64,000 bases of DNA, from NCBI GenBank assembly GCA_951804985.1, contig OX638134.1, positions 6,386,001 to 6,450,000 of the forward strand, given 5' to 3'. A program made the position numbers and the translations under genes. The notes under the pieces were generated by a model, which made no database searches, was not told the origin of the DNA, and worked only from the letters and a program-made list of their open reading frames with translations. Source of the DNA: Dryomyza anilis (taxonomy: Eukaryota > Arthropoda > Insecta > Diptera > Dryomyzidae). Below, piece by piece: positions 43,846 through 56,335 of the stretch (the first letter of the stretch is position 1; the number at the start of each line of letters is the position of its first letter).

Positions 43846-46112
43846 CATACCCGGACAATTGTTTCCTGAAACACTTTTTTCTCGAAATAATTTTTTCTTG
43901 TGCAATTCTTCCCAGAAACAAAGCTTTCCTGAGACATTTCTTTCCTGAGACATTTCTTTCCTGAGACATTTCTTTCCTGAGACAATTATTCCCCGAGATG
44001 GACAGTCTCCCCGCCATGGTTTTCCTTCTCGAATAATTTTTCTATGGACCATTTCTCGTGATCAATTCTTCTCTAATCCAATTCTTCTATGTGATAGGAT
44101 CTCTATATGACAATTCTTTTTCGAAATATTAACAGAGACAATTTATTTCCGTACAATTATTACCCGGTAAATTTACCCCTGAGACACAGCTTCCCCAGAC
44201 TTTACCGAGACTACGCTTCACATATTCTCCCGCAAAATTTGGCTGTCTCGATCAATACTCTGGAAAAACCATCCTTGAAAAAAATCTTTTTTAAACCAAT
44301 TCTTCTGTTTGGGACTATTCTTCTTCGAAATATTATTACCTGAGACAATGCACTTCTGAAAAATCATTTCCGGACAATTCTTCTCCGGGAAATTCATCCC
44401 TGAGACATATCTTCCCTAGTCTATTTTCCCCAAGACTATTTTTTTCGAGCACAATTTGTCCCTCTCAAACAATTCGTATGTGGAAAATTCTCTGGATAAA
44501 CCTTCTCTAAATCAATTCTTCTCTCTGGGACTATTCTTCTTCGAACTATTATTACCCGAGACAATGCACTCCTGAAAAAATAGATTCTGGACAATCCTTC
44601 TCCGGGAAATGATTTCCTGAGACATATGTATGTTCTCTGAGACAATATCTTTTGCCTGATAATTATTCCCTAGACATTCTTCCCTAAAATAATTGTTCCT
44701 TGAAACAATTTTTTGCTAAAAAATGTCTTTTCTGAGACTATTTTTCTCCGAAATATATTAACTCAGACCATTCTATTTTCAAGTATTCTTTCTCGAATCA
44801 AATCTTCTCTTAGTCAATAATTCTACGTGGCTGTATATCTCCCAAAATAATCTTCCTCGAATTTCCCTGAGACAATTATTCTCTGAGTGAATTCTTCCCC
44901 AAGATAATTGTTAGCCGGATCATTCACTTTGAGACTTTTTTTACCTAAGACTGTTTTTCACTGAGACTAGTCTTCATTCTCGGTAAATTCATCCATAAGA
45001 CACAGTTATTTCACAAGACAATTCATTCCCGGACAACTCTTCTCCATGTCAATAATTCTACGTGACAATATTTCTCCCAAAATAATCTTTCTTAAACTAA
45101 TCTCGACCAAATAATTCTTCCCTGAGACAATTATTCCCTGCGTAAAGTCTTCCCCAAGATAATACAATAAACCATTCTACTTCGAGGCTTTTATACTTAA
45201 GATTACTCTTTATTATCGAAAAATTCATCCATAAGACACAGTTATTTCACAAGACAATTCTTTCCAGGACAACTTTTCTCCAAGTCAATAATTCTACGTG
45301 ACAATATTTCTCCCAATAATCTTCCTTAACCTATTCTAAATCGCGTCAAATAACTCCCAAACAATTCATCCCTTAGACAATTCCACTCTGAGTGAATTTT
45401 TCCCAAGATAATCGTTACCTGGACCATTCACTTTGAGACTTTTTTTACCTAAGACTAATCTACACTGAGACTAGTCTTCATTCTCGGAAAATTCATTCCT
45501 AAGTCCTAAACCTAACATATTTCTTTCACAAGACAATTCTTTCCAGGACAACTCTTCTCCAAGTCAATAATTCTACGTGACAATACTTCTCCCTAAATAA
45601 TCTTCCTCGAACTATTCTAACCCGAGTGTAATCACTCCCAAACGATTCTTTCCTGAGACAATTCTTCTCTGAGCGAATTCGTCTCCAAAATATTCATTAC
45701 CCGGACCATTCTTCTTCGAGACTTTTTTACCCAAGACTATTCTTCACTGATCCTATTCTTCTACCGCGGACAATTCATCTCTAAAACAGTCCCTCTCTCA
45801 GTTTTTTCACAAGACAATTCTTTCCGAGACAATTCTTCTCCAGAAGTTGTCACGGAGTACTATTATTACCCAAACAATTCATTCCTGATACAATTCTTCT
45901 TTGAAAAAGATCTTACCTAAGATAATTCTTCCTCGGACAATTTCTCTCTGAGACAATTCTCTCCCGAGACTATTCTTCACCATGACTATTCTTCCCCAAG
46001 TAATTGTTCCTCTTCATTCTAGAGACAATTCTTTCCCAAGACTATTCTTCTCCGGACAATTTCCTCTGAGAAAACTCTTCTCCGAGACAATTCTTGTCAG
46101 CGAATTTTCATG
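43846..46112. repeat. Degenerate GAGACAATTCTT-type repeat field with longer-order copies
   Basis: Phrases such as CCTGAGACAATTCTTTC and CCCGAGACAATTCTTC recur every 15-20 bases for more than 2 kb, including perfect 16-bp tandems near 43,928-43,985. A block of about 240-290 bp (CACAAGACAATTC...CAAGTCAATAATTCTACGTGAC) occurs three times, near 45,010, 45,250 and 45,528. No coding potential. Confidence 0.8.
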
Positions 46113-46840
46113 GAACATTTTTAGAAAATACGATATTTAACTTGAAATGGTTAAGGTTTCGAACCTTTCAAATTTTATTGCAGAAAATAGTATTTTGAAC
46201 TGTTTTCAAATTATTGAAATCTGTACCTATATGGAGATCGACATGTAGAATTTATTCATAGTGTATAGTATTGTTTTTAAGTCAGTTTTTAAATAATCTA
46301 AATCAGTCTATGGAGATAGCAGAAATCGAATATTGAAACTTTTCACAATTTATAATGAATGTAGGATCTTTCAGTTGGTTCTACGATTTTAAATTTTATA
46401 CTATTCTCACATATTACTCGGTAATAATACACACGAATTACTGCTTATTAAGCAACCACTTAAAAGTCAATATCAACGTTCAGCAGCAATTGCATGTTGC
46501 TGACATTTAACAGCATTTTAAATATGAAATGGACAGCAATTTAATCCATGTCACAGGCATGCAACATGAAGCCGCCAAAAAATAAAAAATAAACGTTTCA
46601 GTATATTGTGTAATTACAATTTTACAATAACAAAAAAATGAATTGCATGTAATTTGTTGATTTCAGTGCGTTGCCAACCATTGCAAAATAAAAAATAGTT
46701 ACCACAAATTGTTGCGCGGCTGTGTGGTGTTCATGAATGAATTGCAAATGCTATTTTTTACAGAAATTTATTTGCATTTTAATTAAGATAAATACTTGTA
46801 AAATTTCCTTTCAAATTACTTATATAAAAAAAATATAATT
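46113..46840. other. Non-coding DNA, no gene seen
   Basis: AT-rich unique sequence with no repeat or frame of note. Confidence 0.4.
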
Positions 46841-46844
46841 CTCA

Positions 46845-48235
46845 AAAAAGTGAGTGATACAAAATTTCTAAAATTTTTGAGAAATATTTTCGGCATATTT
46901 CTTGTGGGAAGTGTATGTTATCCCGGACAAAATTTTTGGCAGGGTCGAGGCAGTTTAGAAACATTTTTCGACATATTTCAAAGAGACCAATGCGGAGTTT
47001 GTAACACAAGCGATCTGTTTTCTGCCAGTTTCCAAAATATGCCGTGAATCGACCAATAAAATTCCACAAAATTTGATAACCTGCTACATAAAATACTCCA
47101 TATATCTGAGTGTTTGCCGGAAATATGCCCGAAATATTCCTGAAAAATGGAAATATATCGACAAAATGTTTCTAAGCTGCCTCGACCATGCCAAAAATTT
47201 TGTCTGGGGTAGTTTATCAAATTATGTAGAATTTTAAAGGCAGATTTCCGGCATATATGGGTACGGCCAGAAAACAGACAGTTTTGATACAAACTCCGCC
47301 TCCCACAGACAATATTTTGGCAAGGCCGTGAATCTGACATTAAAATTAACAAAATTTTATTTTTATCTGGAATATTTATGGTAAACACACAGATAACTGG
47401 AAGTTTGTGGGAAGCGTATGGCTGATTATAAAATTGTATTGAATTTTAAAGTCAGATTTCCGTTATATATTGGAAACGAGCAGGAAACATACAGCTTTTA
47501 TTCAGATGACACCTTTGTCTGCTTCAAATCTTCCCGAGATAAAACTTCTGGCATATGTTCGCCAAACACACAGATAAATGCAATATTTTGGGAAGTTTAT
47601 AGCAGGTTATAAAATTATGAGGAATTTTAATGACAGATTCACGGTGTATTTTTGGAACTGGCAGAAAATAGGCAGCTGTTGATACAATCTCCGTCTTTGT
47701 CTGTTTGAAATATGTCGAAAATATGTTTATTTGCATCGACTCGGACAACAATTTTGTCTGAGGATATTTCTGGAATATATTTCAGGCATATTTCCGGCAG
47801 ACACACAGATAAATGGAATACTTTGTGAAGTGTATAGCAGGTTGCTAAGTTTTGTGGAATATTAATGACAGATTCACGGCATATTTTGGATACGGGCAGA
47901 AAACTGTTCGAAATATGTCGAAAAAATATTTCTAAACTGCTTCAACCATGCCAATTTTGCCTTGGGATCCCGAGACAAAAATTCTGGCATTATTTCGAAT
48001 ATATTTCTGGCAAACACACAGATAAATGGAATATTTTGGGAAATGTATAGCATGTTGTCAAATTTTGTGGAATTTTATTGGCAGATTCATGGTATATTTT
48101 GAGAACACGCAGAATACAGACAGCTTGTGATACAAACTCCGCCTTTGTTTGTTTGATATATGTCGAAAAAATGTTTCTAAACAGTCTCGGCCTTGCCAAA
48201 AATTTTGTCTGGGGAGGTTTACAATGAAATTTTTT
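46845..48235. repeat. Degenerate tandem repeat, unit about 210-240 bp
   Basis: GACAGATTCACGGCATATTTTGG-like segments occur near 47,629, 47,869 and 48,080. CACACAGATAAATGGAATA-like segments occur near 47,390, 47,568, 47,800 and 48,015. CAAAATTTTTGGCAGGGTCGAGG-like phrases appear in both orientations. A 136-codon minus-strand frame here lacks known domains. Confidence 0.65.
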
Positions 48236-48844
48236 TATTTTATGATTTTTCAAATAAAATTCTTTAATTTTACTTAAAAAAAGGAATCCGAAGAGTATCT
48301 AATATTAAGAACTTTAATAGTGAAGAATCATGAAAAAATAAGGAAATTTGTTCTTCTCTTAAATTTATTTTGTCATTTTTTTCTTTCTCAACTCCCAACT
48401 AAATCTTGTCTTAGAAAGAATAATAATAACAATTTTTGCTAAAGTTTGTTGCCTCTTTACTTTATTATTTTTCTTTTTTTTCGAAATTCTTGAAATATGA
48501 AACGTGACCAAATCACTTTTTCTAATAAATCACGTCGTATAGACTGCGATTGGACTTCATGATTTCCCCGACAGGACGCGCAAGCAACAACTTCATTAGT
48601 TTGGCGTAGTTTGTGATAACTTTGATGGCATCCAATGTTGCTGATAAGTTTGCCTTTTTATAGATTAGTTTAGCACATTTAACAGAGAGTGTGTATGATT
48701 TAATAAAACGAACATGAACATGGACATGTGTGTGTAAATTATGATGCCAATAATACGGGAAATAAATGATTTATTTTGAAAAGAAGCAGCTTTAAACAAA
48801 GAATTCATGAATTCAATGTGCACTGAAATTGCAATTTTACTCAA
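48236..48844. other. Non-coding DNA, no gene seen
   Basis: AT-rich sequence without repeat structure or a recognisable frame. Confidence 0.4.
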
Positions 48845-49200
48845 ACATTAAATCACTAAAAATTAAATTATTCACACAATTTTAAATTTTTCATTAAAAA
48901 TCTAAAATTTCTCAAAAAATTAAATTCCCACTAAAAATTATTTTATTCACTGAAAAAAAAATATTTTTTAATTAAAAATTCATTTATTCACTAAAAAAAA
49001 ATAAAATGTTCACTTCAATTCAATTGGTAATATAAATTCAAAAAAATGTTCACATTTTTTGCGATGGGGGTATTTTTGAATATAGCTGGTTTGTGTATAG
49101 ACTTAAATTATTTATGATTTTTATTTTAAGTAGAGACATAAACCAATTTTGTGTATTCGAGACTCTAAACGCAACTAATGAATATAAACGGTTTAATTTC
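48845..49200. repeat. Diverged 19-bp repeat units and left flank unit of the second array
   Basis: 48,845-49,030 holds decayed CACTAAAAATT units. 49,038-49,200 is a unique-looking segment (TGTTCACATTTTTTGCGATG ... GTGTATTCGAGACT) that recurs at 50,511-50,665 beyond the array. Confidence 0.7.
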
Positions 49201-50470
49201 ACTAAAAATTCAATTATTCACTAAAAAATTCAAATTTTCACTAAAAATTAAATTTTTCACTAAAAATTAAATTTTTCACCAAAAATTAAATTTTTCACTC
49301 AAAATTCAATTTTTCACTAAAAATTCAAATTTTCACTAAAAATTCAAATTTTCACTAAAAATTCAAATTTTCACTAAAAATTCAAATTTTCACTAAAAAT
49401 TCAAATTTTCACTAAAAATTCAAATTTTCACTAAAAATTCAATTTTTCACTAAAAATTAAATTTTTCACTAAAAATTCTAAAAATTGAAATTTTCACTAA
49501 AAATTCAATTTTTCACTAAAAATTCAAATTTTCACTAAAAATTCAATTTTTCACTAAAAATTCAAATTTTTCACCAAAAATTCAATTTTTCACTAAAAAT
49601 TCAAATTTTCACTAAAAATTCAAATTTTCACTAAAAATTTAATTTTTCACTGAAAATTCAATTTTTCACTAAAAATTGAATTTTTCACTAAAAATTCAAT
49701 TTTTCACTAAAAATTCAATTTTTCACTAAAAATTCAAATTTTCACTAAAAATTCAAATTTTCACTAAAAATTCAAATTTTCACTAAAAATTCAAATTTTC
49801 ACTATAAATTCAAATTTTCACTAAAAATTCAAATTTTCACTAAAAATTAAATTTTTCACTAAAAATTCAAATTTTCACTAAAAATTAAATTTTTCACTAA
49901 AAATTAAATTTTTCACTAAAAATTCAATTTTTCACTAAAAATTAAATTTTTTACTAAAAATTCAATTTTTCACTAAAAATTAAATTTTTACTAAAAATTC
50001 AATTTTTCACTAAAAATTCAATTTTTCACTAAAAATTCAATTTTTCACTAAAAATTCAATTTTTCACTAAAAATTCAAATTTTCACTAAAAATTCAAATT
50101 TTCACTAAAAATTCAAATTTTCACTAAAAATTCAAATTTTCACTAAAAATTCAAATTTTCACTAAAAATTCAAATTTTCACTAAAAATTCAAATTTTCAC
50201 TAAAAATTCAAATTTTCACTAAAAATTCAAATGTTCACTAAAAATTCAAATTTTCACTAAAAATTCAAATTTTCACTATAAATTCAAATTTTCACTAAAA
50301 ATTCAATTTTTCACTAAAAATTAAATTTATCACTAAAAATTCAATTTTTTCACTAAATATGCAATTCAGTTTTTCACTAAAAATTCAAATTTTTACTAAA
50401 AATTGAATTTTTCACCAACAATTCATTTTTTTTTAATTTAACTTTTAATTAAAAATTATGTTTTCACTAA
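49201..50470. repeat. Second 19-bp satellite array, CAAATTTTCACTAAAAATT variant
   Basis: About 1.3 kb of tandem 19-bp units. The dominant monomer here has CAAATTTT in place of CAATTTTT, which is rare in the large array at 9.6-12.6 kb. This implies local homogenisation. Stretches of the canonical monomer are interspersed. Confidence 0.92.
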
Positions 50471-50510
50471 AAATTAAATATTTTCAGTATATATTAAATT
50501 TTTAATATTA

Positions 50511-50665
50511 ATTCAAAAAATGTTCACATTTTTTGCGATGAGTCTATATTTGAACACAGCTTTTTTGTGTATTAAGTCTATACTCTTATTTTCAGTAATA
50601 CATAAACCAATTTGGTGTATTCGAGACTCGAAACGCTAAATAGTGAATTTAAACGATTTAATTCA
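50511..50665. repeat. Right flank unit of the second 19-bp array
   Basis: An approximate copy of 49,038-49,200, including TGTTCACATTTTTTGCGATG and GTGTATTCGAGACTCGAAACG. The array is therefore bracketed by direct repeats of about 160 bp. Confidence 0.75.
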
Positions 50666-50799
50666 CTGTAGTTTAAACCAGTTTAATTAAAAATTAAATA
50701 AAACTAATTTAATGTACCTATTTTATAAAAGTTAATATTTCAATATTACTTTAATAGTAGTTCCGTGCCAAGTAACATCCCAGCAAACCAAACAACAAT

Positions 50800-51110
50800 T
50801 TTACGATATCGAAACGATATCATTTATAGCCTAAAATTGTCGTTTTCGATAATCTATAATGATACGAAAACGATAGGGTTTTCGATAAAATCGAACCTAT
50901 CTAAAATGATATCGTTATTTTTGTCGTTATACATATCGAGATGATACATAAATCGATTTATTTTCGATAAAAACATTTTACATATTTCGAACTTTAACTA
51001 TTTACAGGTTTAGGTTTCAATCTGTATTTGATGTCCATAGTTTTATACGTCAAAGTTGTCGACTCATATTGTCGTTTTGACGTCATAATGAACGATTTTG
51101 ACGTCACAGA
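50800..51110. promoter_or_regulatory. CGATA cluster and paired CRE palindromes (candidate regulatory block)
   Basis: Nine CGATA motifs on either strand lie within 50,803-50,970, with one ATCGAT. Two perfect TGACGTCA palindromes follow at 51,078-51,085 and 51,099-51,106, 21 bases apart. In flies, clustered CGATA is the binding pattern of the boundary protein BEAF-32 and overlaps DREF-type sites, and TGACGTCA is the CREB/ATF site. No adjacent gene is recognised, so function is speculative. Confidence 0.35.
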
Positions 51111-52140
51111 AATCGACAATTTTCTCACTTGATTTACAGAAACTAGCTGCTGATTTCTTTTGAATTCCATTTTGAAATAAAGCACATGAAATTCGGATTG
51201 ATTTTACCAAAGTTATGATCAGTCATGGGGCAATAGCTTTGCAGAACCTCTGTCTCCATTTATACTTAAATATTTCAATAAACAGATATCCGAAACTTCT
51301 TTTACAGATGTTTTAAAAGGATTAAAAATAAGCAAACAAAATGAATTTTTAATAAATTATAAAATTATTTAGATATTCCATTTTCCATGTCATTAAGGCA
51401 AGGCATATGGATAACAAAGTAAATAAATAAATAAAAAGTATAACAAAAATATTACTCACCATTTTAAACATAATGTCTGGTGAAATTCTGTTTCACCCGT
51501 GTTTCAGCCGTCGCCGTAATGTTTTGGCATCAGCTGTCGCCGCCGTCAAAAAGTACTCCGCGCAATGTTCTGTTTGTTTCACTGATTGTTGTATGTTTAA
51601 TTTGTTTATTTAATCATTAAAATTTATCTGCATTAAGTATTCTGATATTCTGATGAGTTTTTTGTAGTATTTGCTAACTCTTATGTTTATCAAATTGTCA
51701 CCAAAAATGACCTGGATTGGCTGGTGCAAAAACTCAACCTTACTTCACTTGAATCGAATTATTGCAAAATGTTTTTAGCAACAACTGAGACATCAGTTGC
51801 AATTAGTACACACGAATTATTATAATAAACACTTCAATTATATTTAATTCCACCGATAATTTCAACGAAAACCACGATTTAACACACGGCCGGCACTTTT
51901 AAGAGACACTAAAACTAAACAACAAGAACAACCGTTAGTCCAGTTGACAAACGAACGACAACTAAACAAATCGCGATCATCAGTGTTGCCAACTCAAGTA
52001 AAATTTTGCCCATTTGCGGGGAATTTTTGATTGAACGCGTAGCGAGTTCTAAATCGTTTTTAAAATTAACTTTTACATGAAAATTGTTATATTTTATAAT
52101 AAAACAAAATTTATAGTACTTACGAAGTAGAAACATTTTT
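51111..52140. other. Non-coding DNA with GC-richer islands; no gene recognised
   Basis: About 55 bases at 51,170-51,225 match 31,522-31,580 (TTTTACCAAA.TTATGATCAG), a dispersed repeat. A GC-richer stretch (51,480-51,580) and another (51,880-52,050, with CAGTGTTGCCAACT) stand out and could be an exon or promoter. I see no convincing reading frame. Confidence 0.35.
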
Positions 52141-54379
52141 CGAATGATTTTAAGCAGACAAAGTCGGAATTTATATGCAATTTTCTGTCCGTTTCTAAAA
52201 ATATAATCGAAATATTTCTTTAAAATTACACAATATTTGAATTACACTATTCAAATGCTTTAATTTTACTGTATATTTGCTAAAAAATATATTCCTTTAA
52301 TCACTTTCGAGTTACTGTGTGTTTGCTAATAATATTCCTGAAACTTTTTTGAATTTTTTTCCCGTTGACAAAATATTTGTTCTTTTTTCACTACATAAGT
52401 TTTGAATACATTGAAAACAGCATTCATTTTTGTTGAAAGATAATTATTATTTTTATTTGTATTTGTATTTTAATTTGTAATTATCATATAATTCACATTT
52501 GGTTTGCTATGCTTATTCTCGTCTCGTACGTTATTCAATTAATTAAAATATTTAATTTCAAACACTTTCTGAGCTAAAGCTTAAAAATTACATAAATTCT
52601 CTGTTCTTTACCACGTCGTTAATCATTAAACGGCCAAAGCCAATTATGGTTGGCACGTTCAGTACAATTACAATTATACAAACATTTGTTGTTTTTGTTT
52701 TTCACTTTTATATGAATGCAAATATTTTTAAATTAAGCATTAAAATGTTAAGTCTTTCTTTAAAGTTTATTTTGTCATTTATTATTTTTTTGTAATAATA
52801 ATATTTTTTTTATTTTGAAATATTTTTTTTTTCATATTTTATTCAAAATTTTTTTTTTAGTTTATTTTTTTCATAATTTTATTTTAAAAATGAAGTAAGC
52901 GTATGTGTATGGTGAATGTGGTTTCTTTCTAGAGTGAACTTTTATTTGTAGTAATTTATTTTACTTGTGGGTTGTGAGTTTTGGTTAGAAGTTAAAGCGT
53001 AGTTAGTAGTAGTTTGTGTAGCAATAATAATAATAATATTTTGTCTGGTTTTAACATTGCTTTCAATTTAATGCTTTAAGTTTTTTGTAATTTTTTTTTT
53101 GTGTATAGATTTTAATTTGTAGAGGTTCTTTTGGTAAATGTTAGGGGACACTTTCATTTTTGGTACTTATCATTCATTTACATAGCTTTTATTTGGTTTT
53201 AGCCTAATGTTTAGTTTTTTTTTTTGCTTTTTTGATTTATTTCATACATTTATTTTGAATACACTACAAACATTTAGTATTTTATGTTTTGTTAAATTGT
53301 TAAATGAAACTAAAAAGTAGCCTCTTGTGTCTTAAGTTTTGACTAGAATTTCGACACAAAGATTTATGTAATTTTAGAAAATTAATTTATATTTATAAAA
53401 ACTTATTAAGTACAATCACAGAAATAAAATAATATTTATATTAAAACTATGAATAAAATTTACATCTACTAATAAAAACACAAATGACAATACAAAATGT
53501 CTGCAAAAAAAAAGACAAACATTAATATGGTTTCTGTGCCGTTGGAAATATTGTCAAATACGGCATGCATTATTGGAAGATATTGTTTTCTCTTTAAATA
53601 TTTTATATAGTTATTGTGTTATTATTTTTTTAGGGTCAGCCAATTAAGGTAATTGTTAATAATTTCTGTGTTTTTGATTTTCACTTTATAAATGTAGAAT
53701 TAAAAATTGTTTTCGCAAGTATTTCGTTAATGTTTTGTAAACGTTTTGCTAAATGTTTTACAAATCTTTAACAAATACTAGATAAATGTTTTACAAATAT
53801 TACACAGAATGTTTTACAATTATAAGTAAAGTAAATAATTTTAAAATATGTCACAAATGTTTAAAATATTTTCCAATTGTTACCGATGATTCTCACATGT
53901 TTTACAAAGGTTTCACAAATGTTTGAAATGGTTTTTACACATTTTTAATAACTGATTTATAATGGCTTGTGAAGTGTTACGCAAGTTAATTTCCACTGTT
54001 TCTCAAGTGACTCTCAAATGTATTTAAGTATTACTGCAGTGATTCAAGTGTGTCTTATAGAATTCTCAAATGTTACCCAAAAGTTCAACAAGTGTTTCTC
54101 ATGTGATTCTTTATAGTTTCATCAAATGTCACCTCATTAAACACCTCACTTTGAAGGAACTTTTGCAATGCAAATTAAAAACTAAAATATTAATTAATAT
54201 AAAATTTCACTTATACATAAATAGTACTCTCGGCGCCTTAAAACATAGTTACAATTAATAGATAAAATAATTATTAATTAATTAAAATTTAAATTATTGC
54301 AAATTTCCAATACGAGTATTTTGTTCTACTACATTCAAAAATAATTAAATAAATCAATCGCACAAGTCCAGCGCACAAA
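52141..54379 (-). other. Downstream region of the FBXL16-like gene, possible 3' UTR
   Basis: No coding frame is seen. The minus strand is A-rich just downstream of the stop codon at 54,380. AATAAA-type signals on the minus strand (TTTATT on the plus strand) first appear around 53,180-53,260, so a 3' UTR of about 1.1 kb is possible but unproven. Between about 53,740 and 53,940 the phrase AATGTTTTACAAAT recurs about ten times as a degenerate short repeat. Confidence 0.35.
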
Positions 54380-54677
54380 TTATTCAATAATCAAACAACG
54401 CGGCAAATGCTCCTTCAGATATTCGAACAACTCATGGCTGGCACCCGGACAATTGGTCAGTTCCAACTCCTGCAGATGACGCAGCTGTATTAGGCTCGAT
54501 AGACCCGATGAGGTCAGCAGCGGACAGCCGGCCAGTGAGAGCACCTGCAGGTTACGCATTGAGCACAAATGCTGCAGTCCGAAGTCACGCACCTGCGAAC
54601 ACCAACGCAAAAAGAGCGCAGTCAGCGAGAGCATCGTGGAAATGTAGCCAACACCAATGTCGGTAATGTGAACGCAT
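54380..54677 (-). CDS. FBXL16: FBXL16-like F-box/LRR protein, last exon
   Basis: The minus-strand terminal exon runs from a CAG acceptor (plus-strand CTG at 54,678-54,680) to TAA at 54,380-54,382. It encodes AMN1/cysteine-containing leucine-rich repeats such as [17 protein letters not shown] and [17 protein letters not shown], ending PRCLIIE. This closely resembles the C-terminus of vertebrate FBXL16 and the Drosophila orthologue (CG32085/FipoQ). The protein is an F-box family member with an LRR substrate-binding region. FBXL16 family members associate with SCF-type ubiquitin ligase biology. The frame joins the upstream exon through a split arginine codon. Orthology is from recognised sequence similarity, not a search. 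Confidence 0.9.
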
Positions 54678-54739
54678 CTGCATAGTTAAATAATTGTTTC
54701 AAAAATATTGAGCAATTTTTAATATTTTCAAATATTTAC
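54678..54739 (-). other. 62-bp intron of the FBXL16-like gene
   Basis: On the minus strand it begins GTAAATA and ends ACTATGCAG. Removing it keeps the frame across LEELTLDR and CVHITDIG. The short length is typical of flies. Confidence 0.9.
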
Positions 54740-54935
54740 CTGTCCAAAGTCAGCTCCTCCAGTTGATTCAAGTCGCAGGCTATGTACTCGAGAGAGGCAT
54801 CTGTAATGCGCGGACACCAGGACAAATCCAAGGCGCGCAACTTCTGTAGGTTCTCGGCAATGAGTTCGACACCGTCATCGGTAAGTTTGCTGCAACCCGA
54901 GAGGCTCAACACGGTTAGATGTGGTAGAGAATGCA
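54740..54935 (-). CDS. FBXL16: FBXL16-like F-box/LRR protein, penultimate exon
   Basis: A 196-bp exon (two bases, 64 codons, two bases). The acceptor is TTTAG (plus-strand CTA at 54,936-54,938) preceded by a pyrimidine-rich tract, and the donor is GTAAAT. It encodes LRRs: [38 protein letters not shown] and LEELTLDR, with the LxxLxLxxC pattern of the cysteine-containing subfamily. Upstream exons with the F-box and earlier LRRs should lie at higher coordinates but are not recognised before 64,000, so the preceding intron is probably at least 9 kb. Confidence 0.9.
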
Positions 54936-55125
54936 CTAAAGAGTAAAAGAAAAAGAGAAAATATATCAAATCTGAATTAAAAAATTCGTATTTAATACGG
55001 ATCAGTAACTCGAAGAGAAGCAACGTAACAAATTTGAATTGTGATATAGCACTTTTATGAATATAACAAATTTAGAACAGAATATGTCAATTCAGTGAAA
55101 CATTTAATAGGTCAATAATAAAAAA

Positions 55126-55521
55126 AATAACATTTCGTGGGATTTTTTAGAAACTCAACTTAAGGCGTCTGTAAATTAGAACTCTTTCAGAGAATTGTCA
55201 AAGGTGATGATTATTTGCTCTTGCACAATATCATTTTTGCTCTTACAGCAAGAATATTGCGCATGTTTTGTTTTTGCTTTCTTCAATCACTTGTGTAGCG
55301 ATAAATCGAATACACCAAAATAAAAATAACATTTCGTGGGATTTTTTAGAAACTCAACTTAAAGCGTCTGAAAATTAGCACTCTTTCAGAGAATTGTCAA
55401 AGAACACAACTAGTGATGATCATTTGATCTTGTACAATATCATTTTTGCTCTTGCAGCAAGAACCTTGCGCGTGTTTTGTTATTGCTTTCTTCGATTTGC
55501 GTAGCGGTAAATCGAATACAA
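55126..55521. repeat. Tandem duplication, two units of about 199 bp
   Basis: AATAACATTTCGTGGGATTT starts at 55,126 and again at 55,325. Each unit runs through TCTTTCAGAGAATTGTCAAA, a CTCTTGCAGCAAGAA-like block and a TTGTGTAGCGATAAATCG-like end, with substitutions and small indels between units. It lies about 190 bp upstream of the penultimate FBXL16-like exon, within the putative intron. Confidence 0.85.
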
Positions 55522-56335
55522 CAAAATCCACGTCTTCTGCTGTATTTATTACTTTCTTTTGCAAGTGCAACAGCAAATTCTAATTCAACAACACAGCATC
55601 AAATCTCGCGATTTTTCGCGAAAAGTACAGTTTTGCGCATACCTTACTTTTTAAATTGTTTATATTCTATAGCATTGAAAAACCAGAAGAGCAAAATAAA
55701 TGTACACATCTTCCTTTCTTTCTTAATAATTTGAAGGTGCGGATTTATACTGCGTACTCAGTATTTCTTATAAAATAATTCTAAATTATATCAAACGTTT
55801 TTGTAGAATTCAATAAAAAATAAATTATTTTTTATTATATAAATAAATAATAATACAAATTATAAAAACCCACGACCCTCATTCCAAGTAATGCTTATCA
55901 AATTACAAATAGTACTTTCTGTCAGAACTCAATGATGTGTCTAATTTAAAACCATAATTGGAACGCAATTTGTAGATATTGGTGACGATGTAGTTGTGGT
56001 TTTCTTTTTATGTTGCTGCTACTGCTGCCTATGTTGCTGCTACTACAAATGTTGTTGCCATCGTGATGAGCAATTCAATTCTCATGCGAATTGAGGCGAT
56101 AACAACAACAACAACGAGACCATTGTTAACAAAGTTAATAACACAAGTACAAATCGGCACATTTGCAACAAATGTACATCCCACACCAACACAATTACAG
56201 ATGAATGTGAACGCACGCACATAAAAATGGTACCCAGTAGAAAAAAATGTGTATTGATTACATTGCTTTCTATGGCAAAAAAAGTTGAGTGAGTCTGTGA
56301 GTATTTAAAGCATCAAAATCACATACTAAACTAAC
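55522..56335. other. Non-coding DNA with short GCTGCTACT and AACAACAAC runs
   Basis: No gene is seen. Minor triplet repeats lie at about 56,010-56,130. Frames up to 85 codons have no recognisable domain. Confidence 0.4.

Noticed and set aside
46978..47388. 136-codon minus-strand ORF
   Set aside because: Lies in a degenerate repeat of about 210-240 bp and lacks any known domain.
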